From a virus, in IMG/VR virus record IMGVR_UViG_3300032265_000921, positions 1 through 22,154 of that record: a stretch of DNA of 22,154 nucleotides; one strand, written 5' to 3'. Position 1 is the stretch's first letter. The number at the start of each line of letters is the position of its first letter. The notes under the pieces were generated by a model. The model was given only the letters and a program-made list of their open reading frames with translations. It was not told where the DNA came from and ran no database searches. This document shows, in pieces, positions 4,617 to 12,403 of the stretch. Both the position numbers and the translations under genes were made by a program.

Positions 4617-6710
4617 ATGAATCAAAATTTAGGCATTAGTTTGGGCGGCATCCTTCCTGCTATGTCTGCGAAAGATGTTGCTAAAGACGAAAGAGATAAG
4701 GCGCAGCTCGCGCAGGCGCAGCCATTAATTAAATCTTTATCGACTTACGTTCGAGGACGTTGGGTCGAAGCTCGTAAAGCCAAAGAGCAGACAGTTGAGA
4801 TGCGCATGTTTAATGCCGTCCGCGCTCGCCGTGGTGAGTATGATCCTGATCGGTTGAGTAAAATTCGCGAAACAGGTGGGTCAGAAATTTATATGATGCT
4901 GACATCAAACAAATGTCGAGCGGCATCAAGCTGGTTACGCGATGTGTTGTTAGGTAGTGGGTCAGATAAACCTTGGACAATTGAGCCAACTCCAGTTCCC
5001 ACTCTACCAGCCGATGTAATGGAAGAACTGCGTCAAGCTGCTACAGAACAGATGACCCAGGTTATTCAGACTACAGGAAAGCCGCTACCGCCTACCCAAC
5101 TACGTAAATATCTTAATGAACTTCGTGAAGAATACCTCTTTAATATCCAAGAAGAAGCCAAGTTTAAGACGCGGCAGATGGAAGCTAAGATGGAGGATCA
5201 ACTTATCGAAGGCGGATTTATACGCGCATTGGATCAGTTTCTTGATGACATCACCACATTTCCAGCAGCATTTCTTAAAGGCCCGATTGTTAGACGCAAG
5301 CCAGTGATGAAATGGAATCGTGATGCGGCAGGCGGATATCAGCTTAGTATTCAAGATGATTTGGTTTTGGAGTGGGAACGGGTTGATCCGTTCATGATTT
5401 ATCCATCTCCATCTTCCATGGGCGTTGACGATGGCTATTTAATTGAGCGCCATAAGCTTAGACAAACAGACCTTGAAGCTATGATTGGAGTGGAAGGTTA
5501 TGATGATGGAGCGATCCGCATGGTGCTTGATAGCTATGGCCGTGGAGGTTTGCAAGAATGGTTAATTGTTGACTCTAGCAAAGCACAAGCTGAAGGTAGA
5601 AGTACAGTTGCAGTCATGCAAAACTCGGAGCATTTAATTGATGCACTACAGTTTTGGGGCCCCGTATCTGGCTCGATGTTGCTTGATTGGGGGCTTACTG
5701 AAAAAGAAGTTACCGATAAAGCAAAGCAGTATTACTGTGAAGCATGGTTGATTGGCGAATACGTTATTAAAGCGTCGCTGAACTACCACCCCATGGGGAA
5801 AATGCCTTACTTTAAAGCGTCTTTTGAAGAAATTCCAGGGACGTTTTGGGGTAATAGTACATACGATCTAATCAAAGATTGCCAAGACATGTGTAACAGC
5901 GCGGCTCGCGCATTGTCTAACAACATGGGTATTGCCTCAGGCCCACAAGTAGTTGTAAATATTGACCGCATCCCAGCGGGAGATGACATTACTAACCTTT
6001 ATCCATGGAAAATTCACCAAGTTACTAGCGATCCAATGGGGTCAAGCGCTAAGCCAATTGACTTTTTCCAACCTAGTTCTAACGTGCAAGAGTTGCTTAC
6101 AACCTACGAAAAGTTTTCTGTGCTGGCCGACGAATATTCGGGTATACCCCGATATATGACTGGCGCATCTCCTGCTGGTGGTGCTGGCAGAACAGCTTCT
6201 GGTATGAGCATGCTTATGAGCAACGCCAATAAATCCATGAAGCAAGTGGTGTCCAATATTGACAACCATGTTATGACTCCCTTGCTAAATCGTTTGTATT
6301 TCTACAACATGAAATACTCGGAAGATCAAGAACTCAAAGGCGATATTAATGTTGTGGCAAAAGGCGCAATTGGTATCGTTGCCAAAGAAGCCGCGCAAGT
6401 TCGCCGCAATGAATTTTTGCAAGCAACGGCTAATTCAATTGATATGCAAATCATGGGTATTGAAGGTAGAGCCACTCTTTTAAGAGAGACAGCCCGTGAT
6501 TTGGATATAAATCCTGACGAAGTTGTGCCACCTCGAGAAATGTTCCGAGTGTCACAGCAAGTGAACCAGATGTTGCAGCAAAATGCTGCAATGGCTAACC
6601 CTGCCGCTCAAATGCCCCAAGGACAGCCACAAAGTCAACCCCAAGGAAGCCCAACCATGAACCAGCAAACACTGACTAATGGCGCTCCAATTACGGATCA
6701 TTTTTCCTAA
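4617..6710 (+). CDS. Portal protein
   Basis: A 697-residue protein next to the terminase, the usual place and roughly the size of podovirus portals (P22's is about 725). It forms the ring at one vertex through which DNA enters and leaves, and to which the neck attaches. Visible features are a basic helical N-terminus (YVRGRWVEARKAKEQTVEMRMFNAVRARRGEYDPD) and a long helical stem region (about 140-195, EEYLFNIQEEAKFKTRQMEAKMEDQL). A conserved-looking stretch follows at about 507-545 (SGIPRYMTGASPAGGAGRTASGMSMLMSNANKSMKQ). The Gln- and Pro-rich C-terminus is low-complexity. No strong ribosome site precedes the ATG, which is unusual for such an abundant protein. Confidence 0.92.
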   Translation: MNQNLGISLGGILPAMSAKDVAKDERDKAQLAQAQPLIKSLSTYVRGRWVEARKAKEQTVEMRMFNAVRARRGEYDPDRLSKIRETGGSEIYMMLTSNKCRAASSWLRDVLLGSGSDKPWTIEPTPVPTLPADVMEELRQAATEQMTQVIQTTGKPLPPTQLRKYLNELREEYLFNIQEEAKFKTRQMEAKMEDQLIEGGFIRALDQFLDDITTFPAAFLKGPIVRRKPVMKWNRDAAGGYQLSIQDDLVLEWERVDPFMIYPSPSSMGVDDGYLIERHKLRQTDLEAMIGVEGYDDGAIRMVLDSYGRGGLQEWLIVDSSKAQAEGRSTVAVMQNSEHLIDALQFWGPVSGSMLLDWGLTEKEVTDKAKQYYCEAWLIGEYVIKASLNYHPMGKMPYFKASFEEIPGTFWGNSTYDLIKDCQDMCNSAARALSNNMGIASGPQVVVNIDRIPAGDDITNLYPWKIHQVTSDPMGSSAKPIDFFQPSSNVQELLTTYEKFSVLADEYSGIPRYMTGASPAGGAGRTASGMSMLMSNANKSMKQVVSNIDNHVMTPLLNRLYFYNMKYSEDQELKGDINVVAKGAIGIVAKEAAQVRRNEFLQATANSIDMQIMGIEGRATLLRETARDLDINPDEVVPPREMFRVSQQVNQMLQQNAAMANPAAQMPQGQPQSQPQGSPTMNQQTLTNGAPITDHFS

Positions 6711-6713
6711 AGG

Positions 6714-6742
6714 TTGACAAAGCGCTTTGATTAATGTACAAA
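6714..6742 (+). promoter_or_regulatory. Promoter ahead of the head-assembly genes
   Basis: A consensus -35 TTGACA (6714-6719) and a -10 TACAAA (6737-6742, four of six) are spaced by 17 bases, directly after the portal stop codon. A GAAGGAG ribosome site follows before the ATG at 6766. Confidence 0.6.
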
Positions 6743-6765
6743 CCTATTATTGAAGGAGTTATTCC

Positions 6766-6999
6766 ATGAGTAGAGCAGACACCCCCGCTGGTAAACACGG
6801 CGGATCAAATCCAAAAAGCACTAGCGGTTCGCGTGCAGACACTCCTGCGGGCGCCCCTGGAGGTACTGTAAGCACAGGCATGAAATCTCCTCGTGAGACT
6901 TCTCCTGGAGCTATTTATCCTGGTTGCGGAAAACCGACTATTAAAGCGTTGCATTTAGCAACTTCAAGTGCTTCAGCCATGAAGAGAACGGTGGATTAA
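6766..6999 (+). CDS. Small protein with a duplicated SRADTPAG motif
   Basis: A 77-residue protein rich in Gly, Ser, Pro and Thr, probably largely disordered. An internal repeat is clear: SRADTPAGKHGGS at residues 2-14 and SRADTPAGAPGGT at 22-34. The C-terminal half (PRETSPGAIYPGCGKPTIKALHLATSS) has a single cysteine. The start has a strong GAAGGAG site and a promoter just upstream. Lying between the portal and scaffold genes, it may be a minor head protein or an assembly factor, but I do not recognise the family. The next gene begins directly after its stop codon. Confidence 0.75.
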   Translation: MSRADTPAGKHGGSNPKSTSGSRADTPAGAPGGTVSTGMKSPRETSPGAIYPGCGKPTIKALHLATSSASAMKRTVD

Positions 7000-7605
7000 A
7001 TGAAAGCATCAAAAAGCTTTAATAAAGGCATGAAAGTTAAACGTTATGCCGATGGCGAGTACGTTCAAGACGACGAACCGCAATTTAAAGTAACTCCCGC
7101 GATGATGGCAAAATCTGAAGCTTCTCTTTCGGCTGGTTTAGAAAAAGAATCTGGTTCCGAAAACAAAGCTGAAGATAAGCCAGAATTTAAATCTTTTAAA
7201 GAAGCTTATGCTTGGAATAAAAAGAACAATGGGCAAGGTTCTACTTTTGATTGGCAAGGCAAAAAGATTAAAGTTCAAGATGCCGTAACTCCAAAAGAAG
7301 TTAAACCAGCAAAGTCTACTGTTGATTCTGGTATGGCTTCTCGTGCTGTGACAATGGCTAAAAAATCAGACATGCCAATTTCTGAAAATCGCAAAAGCGA
7401 TTACGAAGAAGCTGAAAAAATGCTTAAAAATCAACCAGCAGGTACAAGCCAAGCGGCTACCGATGCCTTGATGAAATTGCGTGATAGAGCTAAAGCAACG
7501 TATGAAAAAGCGGCTGCTTCGGAAAAAGCAGGAACATCTATGGTTCGCTTGAAAAGCGGTGGCATGGTTAATTCCTATAAAGCTAAATCACACGGAAAGT
7601 GCTAA
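7000..7605 (+). CDS. Lysine-rich protein of the head module, function unknown
   Basis: A 201-residue, highly charged, alanine- and lysine-rich protein predicted to be mostly helical and disordered. It opens MKASKSFNKGMKVKRYADGE and closes with a basic tail MVRLKSGGMVNSYKAKSHGKC. That tail resembles the Gly-Gly-Met-Val and Gly-Lys-Cys endings of several small phage proteins found beside portals, though this is recall rather than a search. The ATG follows the previous stop directly (TAAATG), so the two are probably coupled. Candidate roles are an internal head protein that contacts DNA or a decoration or assembly factor. No enzymatic motif is visible. Confidence 0.75.
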   Translation: MKASKSFNKGMKVKRYADGEYVQDDEPQFKVTPAMMAKSEASLSAGLEKESGSENKAEDKPEFKSFKEAYAWNKKNNGQGSTFDWQGKKIKVQDAVTPKEVKPAKSTVDSGMASRAVTMAKKSDMPISENRKSDYEEAEKMLKNQPAGTSQAATDALMKLRDRAKATYEKAAASEKAGTSMVRLKSGGMVNSYKAKSHGKC

Positions 7606-7838
7606 TGCACAGGCCAGATTCGCAAGAGCTTAATGCAATTGCACGTATTTCAAAATCAACGGATGGGGAGGTCTTGATAAAATACCTTCAAACCGAACTC
7701 GATACGTTGATGGCAACTTTGTTGGATTCGTCTGACGCAAATACCCCTAGAGTCCAGGGGATGGGCAAAGAATGTCAAAACATTCTTGGTCTACTTAGGG
7801 AAGCCCCTAAGATGGCAGAAAAACTCCGAAAAGCCTAA
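7605..7838 (+). CDS. Small helical protein of the head module
   Basis: A 77-residue helical protein (MHRPDSQELNAIARISKSTDGEVLIKYLQTELDTLMATLL...). The ATG at 7605 shares a base with the previous stop (TAATG); the alternative GTG at 7599 is less likely. The pattern of two long amphipathic helices, with AREISKS-like and LLREAPKMAEKLRKA segments, resembles small conserved proteins between portal and scaffold in other podovirus-like genomes. The function of those is also unclear. A structural or assembly role follows from context only. Confidence 0.7.
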   Translation: MHRPDSQELNAIARISKSTDGEVLIKYLQTELDTLMATLLDSSDANTPRVQGMGKECQNILGLLREAPKMAEKLRKA

Positions 7839-7902
7839 GGTTTGGCCTGGCAGATCGGTTTGTAAACACGCCTAAAGCGAAAGCTCGGCACAAGGAGTAT
7901 TT

Positions 7903-8892
7903 ATGGCATTGCCTAAACAGGTACAGAAACAAGCGGATGAGTTAGCAGCGTACGAACAGCAGGTTCTAGATGCCAGAGAGGCAAATGAACCTAAGCCAGA
8001 CGAAACCACTAACACGGAGGCTAAATCTGAATCAGTTGAAAATGCCCCGCAATCAGTAGACAACGCTCCAAAACCAACTGGTGATGATGACGCAAGTTTG
8101 TGGCGACAACGATACCAATCTTTGCAAGGTCAGTTCAACAGTCAAGTGCCAGCCTTGCAACAGCAAGTAAAGCAATTGACGGACACGGTGGGAAGTCTAA
8201 CCGAGAAGCTCGAAAAACAAGTGGCGCAACCGCCCAAAGTTGAAGAGCCAATCGAACTGGTTACGAAAACTGATGTGGATGCTTTTGGTGAAGACTTGGT
8301 AGATTTAGCGAGGCGCATAGCTAAAGAAGAATTTGGCAAACGCGAATCAAAATATCTCCAGCAAATAGATGCACTAGAAGGTAAATTGACGGAGGCAACG
8401 GGCCAAGTCGGTGAGGTACAACAGACGCAAGCAGCGGCGACTACAGAACGGTTTTTTGAAAACCTAAATCAGCAGTTGCCAACTTGGGAAAAAATTCAGT
8501 CAACTACTGAATGTCAAGATTGGTTAGGTACTAGGATTCCTGGTGTCAATCTAACTTGGAACCAAGCTTTATTAAACGCTGCAAATAGTCGAAATGTATC
8601 AGCCGTCATGGAAGTATTCAATGCGTTTTTTGAACGCTATCCTGCATACGACCCTAAGACTCAAGGACAGACCCAAACTAGCGCTCGACAAGAGTTGAAT
8701 CGTCAGGTAGCCCCAAGTAAGTCTTCGGCTTCTAGCTCGCAGTCTACGCAAAAACGCGTGTATACCGCTCGTGAATATGAGCAGGAAAGCATGAAAATAA
8801 TGCGTTTAATGCAACAAGGCAAGAATGAAGATGCTAGGCGCTTGGAGGCAGAACTAGATGCTGCTGCTGCCGAAAGTAGGATTCGTCCTTAA
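7903..8892 (+). CDS. Probable scaffolding protein
   Basis: A 329-residue acidic, Gln-rich protein lying between the portal and coat genes, where scaffold proteins are found. It has an N-terminal helix (PKQVQKQADELAAYEQQVLDAREA) and an acidic linker. A coiled coil runs over about residues 68-105 (YQSLQGQFNSQVPALQQQVKQLTDTVGSLTEKLEKQ) and a further helical segment over about 140-180. A Ser-rich linker (SKSSASSSQSTQ) joins a helical, charged C-terminus (YTAREYEQESMKIMRLMQQGKNEDARRLEAEL). Scaffolds guide coat assembly and leave or are cut before DNA enters. P22's is 303 residues, of similar design. AAGGAG lies eight bases before the ATG. No protease motif is seen. Confidence 0.8.
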   Translation: MALPKQVQKQADELAAYEQQVLDAREANEPKPDETTNTEAKSESVENAPQSVDNAPKPTGDDDASLWRQRYQSLQGQFNSQVPALQQQVKQLTDTVGSLTEKLEKQVAQPPKVEEPIELVTKTDVDAFGEDLVDLARRIAKEEFGKRESKYLQQIDALEGKLTEATGQVGEVQQTQAAATTERFFENLNQQLPTWEKIQSTTECQDWLGTRIPGVNLTWNQALLNAANSRNVSAVMEVFNAFFERYPAYDPKTQGQTQTSARQELNRQVAPSKSSASSSQSTQKRVYTAREYEQESMKIMRLMQQGKNEDARRLEAELDAAAAESRIRP

Positions 8893-8939
8893 TTTCGTCG
8901 GGGCGGTGTGTTAACAAACTGAAATTTTTGGAGTCTTAA

Positions 8940-9932
8940 ATGAGCACAATCACCCCAGCAGCCGTAATGGCTGTACAGTCCCCCTTTAATACGAGCCCTT
9001 CGTATTCAGGTACGTTTATTCCCACGATATGGTCTAGCAAACTCAATATCAAATTTTATGCTGCAACAACATTTGGTGATATTTCTAACACCACTTGGGA
9101 AGGCGACATTAAAAATATGGGCGATAAAGTTATTATTAATAACATCCCAACAATTTCTATCAATTCTTACACAATTGGTCAGAGTTTGTCTTACCAGGTT
9201 CCCACACCTAACTCTATCGAACTTCAAGTTGATCAAGGTTTTTACTTTGGTGTAAACGTTTCTGACGTTCTTGAGTTCCAAGCTCAGCCTAATTTGATGG
9301 ACATCTTTACAACTGATGCTGCCAATCAAATGAAAATTGCTATTGACCGTGAATGTTTTTTAAACATCATGAGCTCTGGTAATGGTGCGGATGCTGCCAA
9401 CATTGGAGCAACTGCTGGTGCTTTGAGCTCTAGCTACGCTCTTGGTACTGATGCTAGCCCAGTTGATTTGACAACCACTGTTGATACTGTATTGACAACA
9501 ATTACAGCTATGAGCTCTGTGTTGGATGAGCAAAACGTTCCTGAGACTGATCGTTATTTGATTATCACTCCTACTGAACGTCAAGCATTGATGTCTTCTA
9601 AACTTGCTCAAGCCTATGTTACTGGTGACTCCGAGTCTATCCTCCGTAACGGCAAGATTGGTCGCATTGATCGTTTCGACATTTATGTGTCTAACTTGTT
9701 GCCCAAAGCTGCCGCAACCTATGATTACTTTGGTAATTCTGCTTCTGGCACTCCCAAGCGTCACGTTATTTTTGCTGGTCACAAGTCTGCTTTGACATTT
9801 GCATCACAGATTAATAAAGTTGAGTCTATTCCTAACCCCAATGATTTCGGCGTATTAGTCCGTGGTCTTGTAGTTTACGGTCGTAAGAACGTAAAGCCAA
9901 CAGCTCTTGCAATGGCTGTCATTAAGAACTAA
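8940..9932 (+). CDS. Major capsid (coat) protein
   Basis: A 330-residue protein after the scaffold gene, with a good GGAG ribosome site and a strong terminator right behind it, as expected for a highly made protein. The composition is typical of HK97-fold coat proteins: low Cys, many Asn, Thr and Ser, and an N-arm. A DRECFLNIMSSGNGAD helix lies near residue 135. A long helix and loop region follows (TITAMSSVLDEQNVPETDRYLIITPTERQALMSS), and the C-terminal part reads VRGLVVYGRKNVKPTALAMAVIKN. The RYLIITPTERQALM phrase is a common coat-family signature. The identity rests on position, size and these phrases; a structure prediction would confirm the fold. Confidence 0.88.
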   Translation: MSTITPAAVMAVQSPFNTSPSYSGTFIPTIWSSKLNIKFYAATTFGDISNTTWEGDIKNMGDKVIINNIPTISINSYTIGQSLSYQVPTPNSIELQVDQGFYFGVNVSDVLEFQAQPNLMDIFTTDAANQMKIAIDRECFLNIMSSGNGADAANIGATAGALSSSYALGTDASPVDLTTTVDTVLTTITAMSSVLDEQNVPETDRYLIITPTERQALMSSKLAQAYVTGDSESILRNGKIGRIDRFDIYVSNLLPKAAATYDYFGNSASGTPKRHVIFAGHKSALTFASQINKVESIPNPNDFGVLVRGLVVYGRKNVKPTALAMAVIKN

Positions 9933-9937
9933 ACCCC

Positions 9938-9968
9938 AACCCCCTTCGGGGGGTTTTCTTTTATTTTT
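9938..9968 (+). terminator. Intrinsic terminator after the coat gene
   Basis: AACCCCC (9938-9944) pairs with GGGGGTT (9949-9955) around a UUCG tetraloop, followed by a T-rich tract (TTTTCTTTTATTTTT). This is a textbook strong terminator. It separates the coat gene from the downstream structural genes. Confidence 0.92.
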
Positions 9969-9978
9969 GGAGATTATT

Positions 9979-10317
9979 ATGTCATTATCGAGTATGCAAT
10001 TGAGCATGACCGTTGGCGGAGTTGAGTACGTTACAGGTACTGGCACTGCACAATCTGGCGCTGCTCCTCTTATTGGCGCGGTTAATGTAGTTACCGCAGC
10101 TTCTGGGCAAACAGCTTTTTTACTTCCAACAGGCTATCCTATCGGCTCACCTTTGTTTATTGTTAACACAAGTGCTGTTGCTGGTGTGATTTTCCCTGCT
10201 AGTGGTGGAGCAATTAACGGCGGTTCAGCAAATGCCTCTAAAGCTCTTTCGGCAAATGATACGGCTACGTATATTCAATACGCTGCAAATCAATGGGGTT
10301 CCGCTTTAGGAGCTTAA
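9979..10317 (+). CDS. Small beta-rich structural protein, paralog of the next gene
   Basis: A 112-residue protein starting MSLSSMQLSMTVGGVEYVTG. The ATG at 9979 has GGAG eight bases upstream; an in-frame start at 9907 would lie inside the coat gene and terminator and is rejected. The C-terminal half carries the motif VIFPASGGAINGGSANASKALSANDTATYIQYAANQW. This belongs to a beta-strand module seen in many phage virion proteins (a P-x-G-x-x-I-N-G-x-x-x-N-A pattern ending in an aromatic). It shares NGGSANA and the strand order with the next gene, so the two arose by duplication. Placed just after the coat gene, a decoration or head-fibre role is likely. Confidence 0.8.
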   Translation: MSLSSMQLSMTVGGVEYVTGTGTAQSGAAPLIGAVNVVTAASGQTAFLLPTGYPIGSPLFIVNTSAVAGVIFPASGGAINGGSANASKALSANDTATYIQYAANQWGSALGA

Positions 10318-10321
10318 TCAA

Positions 10322-10654
10322 ATGTCTAATTCAATGTCATTTGGGTGTTTAATCGGGGGCAATGAATTAGTTGCAGCGGCAGGAACTACTGCTGGTACAG
10401 CTACTCTTCTTCCTGGTTGTTTTAACCGCGTTACTAGCGCAACTGGCGGAAGTGCTACGGGAGTTATTCTTCCTTCCACATTTCCCTTGGCTTCGCAGTT
10501 GTACGTGATTAATGAAACTGCTGTTACGATTACTGTTTATCCTCCAACTGGTCATGCGCTTAACGGCGGCTCAGCAAATGCTGGCGTGACTATTGCGGCC
10601 AACGGATGTCGTAAATTTATGAACCATACAGCTACTCTTTGGGCGGCAATGTAA
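10322..10654 (+). CDS. Second small beta-rich structural protein (tandem paralog)
   Basis: A 110-residue protein beginning MSNSMSFGCLIGGNELVAAAGTTAG. Its core VTVYPPTGHALNGGSANAGVTIAANGCRKFMNHTATLW lines up with the preceding protein (shared NGGSANA, then a strand and terminal Trp), though the rest has diverged. The gap between the two is only four bases, so they are co-transcribed, and a terminator follows. Two tandem paralogs after the coat gene suggest a heteromeric decoration or fibre complex, or copies with different partners. The module is known from phage structural proteins; the exact role here is inferred from position. Confidence 0.8.
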   Translation: MSNSMSFGCLIGGNELVAAAGTTAGTATLLPGCFNRVTSATGGSATGVILPSTFPLASQLYVINETAVTITVYPPTGHALNGGSANAGVTIAANGCRKFMNHTATLWAAM

Positions 10655-10662
10655 GGTTATGG

Positions 10663-10685
10663 AAAAGCTCCCACGGGGGCTTTTT
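10663..10685 (+). terminator. Intrinsic terminator
   Basis: AAAAGCTCC (10663-10671) pairs with GGGGCTTTT (10676-10684, one G-U pair) around a CACG loop, and the stem runs into five T residues. It closes the two-gene unit before the neck and tail genes. Confidence 0.88.
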
Positions 10686-10725
10686 CTGTGTTAACATTTA
10701 GCTACTTTTCTTTTAAGGTTGATGT

Positions 10726-11415
10726 ATGGCAACGATTCTAGCTAGTACCCTCATTACTAACGTTTCCACCATTCTGCAAGATGTAACGAATGTTCGTTGG
10801 CCGACTGCGGAACTATTGACTTGGTTAAATGATGGCCAGAGAGAAATTGCTTTATATAAACCTAATGCGTTTATTACCAACGCTGCTGTTCAACTTGTGG
10901 CTGGCACAAAACAAACACTACCTTCCACTGCTGTGTCTTTGGTTGATGTAGTTAGAAATCTTGGTACTGGCGGAACAACTCCTGGCCGTTCCATTAGAAC
11001 GGTTTCTAGAGAAATTTTAGATGCGCAAACACCCTATTGGCATAGCGCAACTGCTGCGGCTGAAGTAATTCATTTTACTTATACTCCTTTGGATCTAAAA
11101 CATTTTTATGTTTATCCGCCACAACCAGCATCAGGGCAAAATCAAGTTGAACTAATTTATGTTGCTTCGCCAACTGATGCAACTTTGAGTTCTGTAATTT
11201 CCCTTGATGATATTTATGTCACGGCTTTAATGGATTACACGCTTTACCGCGCATATAGTAAAGATGCAGAATACGCAGCCAATACAACTTTGGCAGCGGC
11301 TTACTATCAACAATTCATGGCAATTGTGCAAGGTAAAGTTGCTTCTGAAAATGTTACTAACCCCAATCAATCTTTGGGGGCATTTAATCCTAACGTACCA
11401 GGATCGAATAAATGA
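10726..11415 (+). CDS. Head-tail adaptor protein (gp6/DUF6682-like)
   Basis: A 229-residue protein with the features of phage neck adaptors. The N-terminal helices (LITNVSTILQDVTNVRWPTAELLTWLNDGQREIALYKPNA, about 8-48) are followed by a beta part with GTKQTLPSTAVSLVDVVRNLGT and PLDLKHFYVYPPQPASGQNQVELIY. A helical C-terminus (LDDIYVTALMDYTLYRAYSKDAEYAANTTLAAAYYQQFM) completes the fold. I recall this as the family listed as DUF6682, but I could not search. Such proteins line the portal exit and join it to the tail. An AAGG site lies seven bases before the ATG. The stop overlaps the next gene (ATGA). Confidence 0.85.
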   Translation: MATILASTLITNVSTILQDVTNVRWPTAELLTWLNDGQREIALYKPNAFITNAAVQLVAGTKQTLPSTAVSLVDVVRNLGTGGTTPGRSIRTVSREILDAQTPYWHSATAAAEVIHFTYTPLDLKHFYVYPPQPASGQNQVELIYVASPTDATLSSVISLDDIYVTALMDYTLYRAYSKDAEYAANTTLAAAYYQQFMAIVQGKVASENVTNPNQSLGAFNPNVPGSNK

Positions 11416-12062
11416 GTTTAGATACTCGTCCTTACAGTGACTTTTTGCCATTTGTTCTGCCACATGTGCCGAACTGCTATGATGTGCAAGCTACGCTTGC
11501 GATCACGAATACGTGCATTGAGTTTTGTAAGGACACTTTGTTTTTGCAACAAAACCTTGATCCGATTTCCACAATCGCTGGGCAGAGCACATATGATGTT
11601 GACGTGCCTAATGGTTATGTGATGGGGCAAATGCTGGGGCTTTACTATTTGAATAGAAAGCTTGAACGCAAAAGCCAAACGGAAATGGAAAAACTTTATA
11701 CCCGAAATTGGCAAGCTCTTCAAGGCACTCCACAAGTCTATACGCAATTTAATCCAGATCAGATTACGTTAGCTTATTTCCCTGCTGAAAGTGTTGCTGG
11801 AGCGTTGACTGGTCGTTTTTCTTATATTCCAACTCGTGACTCTACAGTAATTGATGGCACAGTCTATGAACGTTTTTTGGATGTTATCGTTGATGGTGCA
11901 GTTGCCCGTTTGATGGCTACGCCTAACCAACCGTATTCAAATGAAAATGGAGCAAGATTTGCTGACTTAAGATTTAAATCAGGTAGAGAGAAAGCTTTGC
12001 GCTACACTACTGATGGTTTCAACAATGCCCCAATGCGGGCTCGTTTTAACAGGATTTGGTAA
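11412..12062 (+). CDS. Second neck/tail adaptor-like protein
   Basis: A 216-residue protein coupled to the adaptor by ATGA. It has an adaptor-like layout: an N-terminal helix rich in small residues (PFVLPHVPNCYDVQATLAITNTCIEFCKDTLFLQQNLDPI, about 12-51), which matches a recurring phage phrase. A beta-sandwich region follows (GQSTYDVDVPNGYVMGQMLGLYYLNRKLERKSQTEMEKLYTRNWQ; then FNPDQITLAYFPAESVAGALTGRFSYIP). A C-terminal helix carries several arginines (ARFADLRFKSGREKALRYTTDG). It probably forms the next ring of the tail neck, like tail tubular proteins, but the exact stage is inferred. Confidence 0.7.
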   Translation: MSLDTRPYSDFLPFVLPHVPNCYDVQATLAITNTCIEFCKDTLFLQQNLDPISTIAGQSTYDVDVPNGYVMGQMLGLYYLNRKLERKSQTEMEKLYTRNWQALQGTPQVYTQFNPDQITLAYFPAESVAGALTGRFSYIPTRDSTVIDGTVYERFLDVIVDGAVARLMATPNQPYSNENGARFADLRFKSGREKALRYTTDGFNNAPMRARFNRIW

Positions 12063-12403
12063 TGTCATCCTATATTAAACTCGTCCAAGGCGACGCAAAT
12101 AATCCACAAGTTCAAGCCACTATTACGGATGATAATACTGGCGTTGTAGTTGATTTAACTTATGGAACTTGCGTTTTAAAGTTTCGGCAAGTTGCCGCAA
12201 CAACTTTGACTGCCACAATATCGGGAACTATTACAAACGCAGTTGGCGGGGTAGTTGTTTTTCCTATGAGTGCTGCGTCCATGGTTGGCCCTCCTGGAGA
12301 TTATGAAGGCCAGATTAGTGTTACTTGGGCAGCTCCAAGTCCAAAAGTTGGAACACAATCCGTTTATAACACATTAAGATTTAGATTGGCTCCGTCTTTC
12401 TAA
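12062..12403 (+). CDS. BppU N-terminal-like tail protein
   Basis: A 113-residue beta protein starting MSSYIKLVQGDANNPQVQATITDDNTG. Start and stop codons overlap at both ends (TAATG), so it is coupled to its neighbours. The arrangement is an extended strand with QGDANNPQVQATITDDNTGVVVDLTYGTCVLKFRQV, then strands separated by PMSAASMVGPPGDYEGQISVTWA. This is that of the BppU N-terminal domain family, used as an attachment domain on phage baseplates and fibres. A short stand-alone version fits a fibre-anchor role. Similarity is judged by eye from motif order; a profile search would test it. Confidence 0.6.
   Translation: MSSYIKLVQGDANNPQVQATITDDNTGVVVDLTYGTCVLKFRQVAATTLTATISGTITNAVGGVVVFPMSAASMVGPPGDYEGQISVTWAAPSPKVGTQSVYNTLRFRLAPSF

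Noticed and set aside
9907-9978. Upstream start of the first beta-rich protein at 9907
   Set aside because: It would lie in the coat gene and cross the terminator; the ATG at 9979 has a proper GGAG site.
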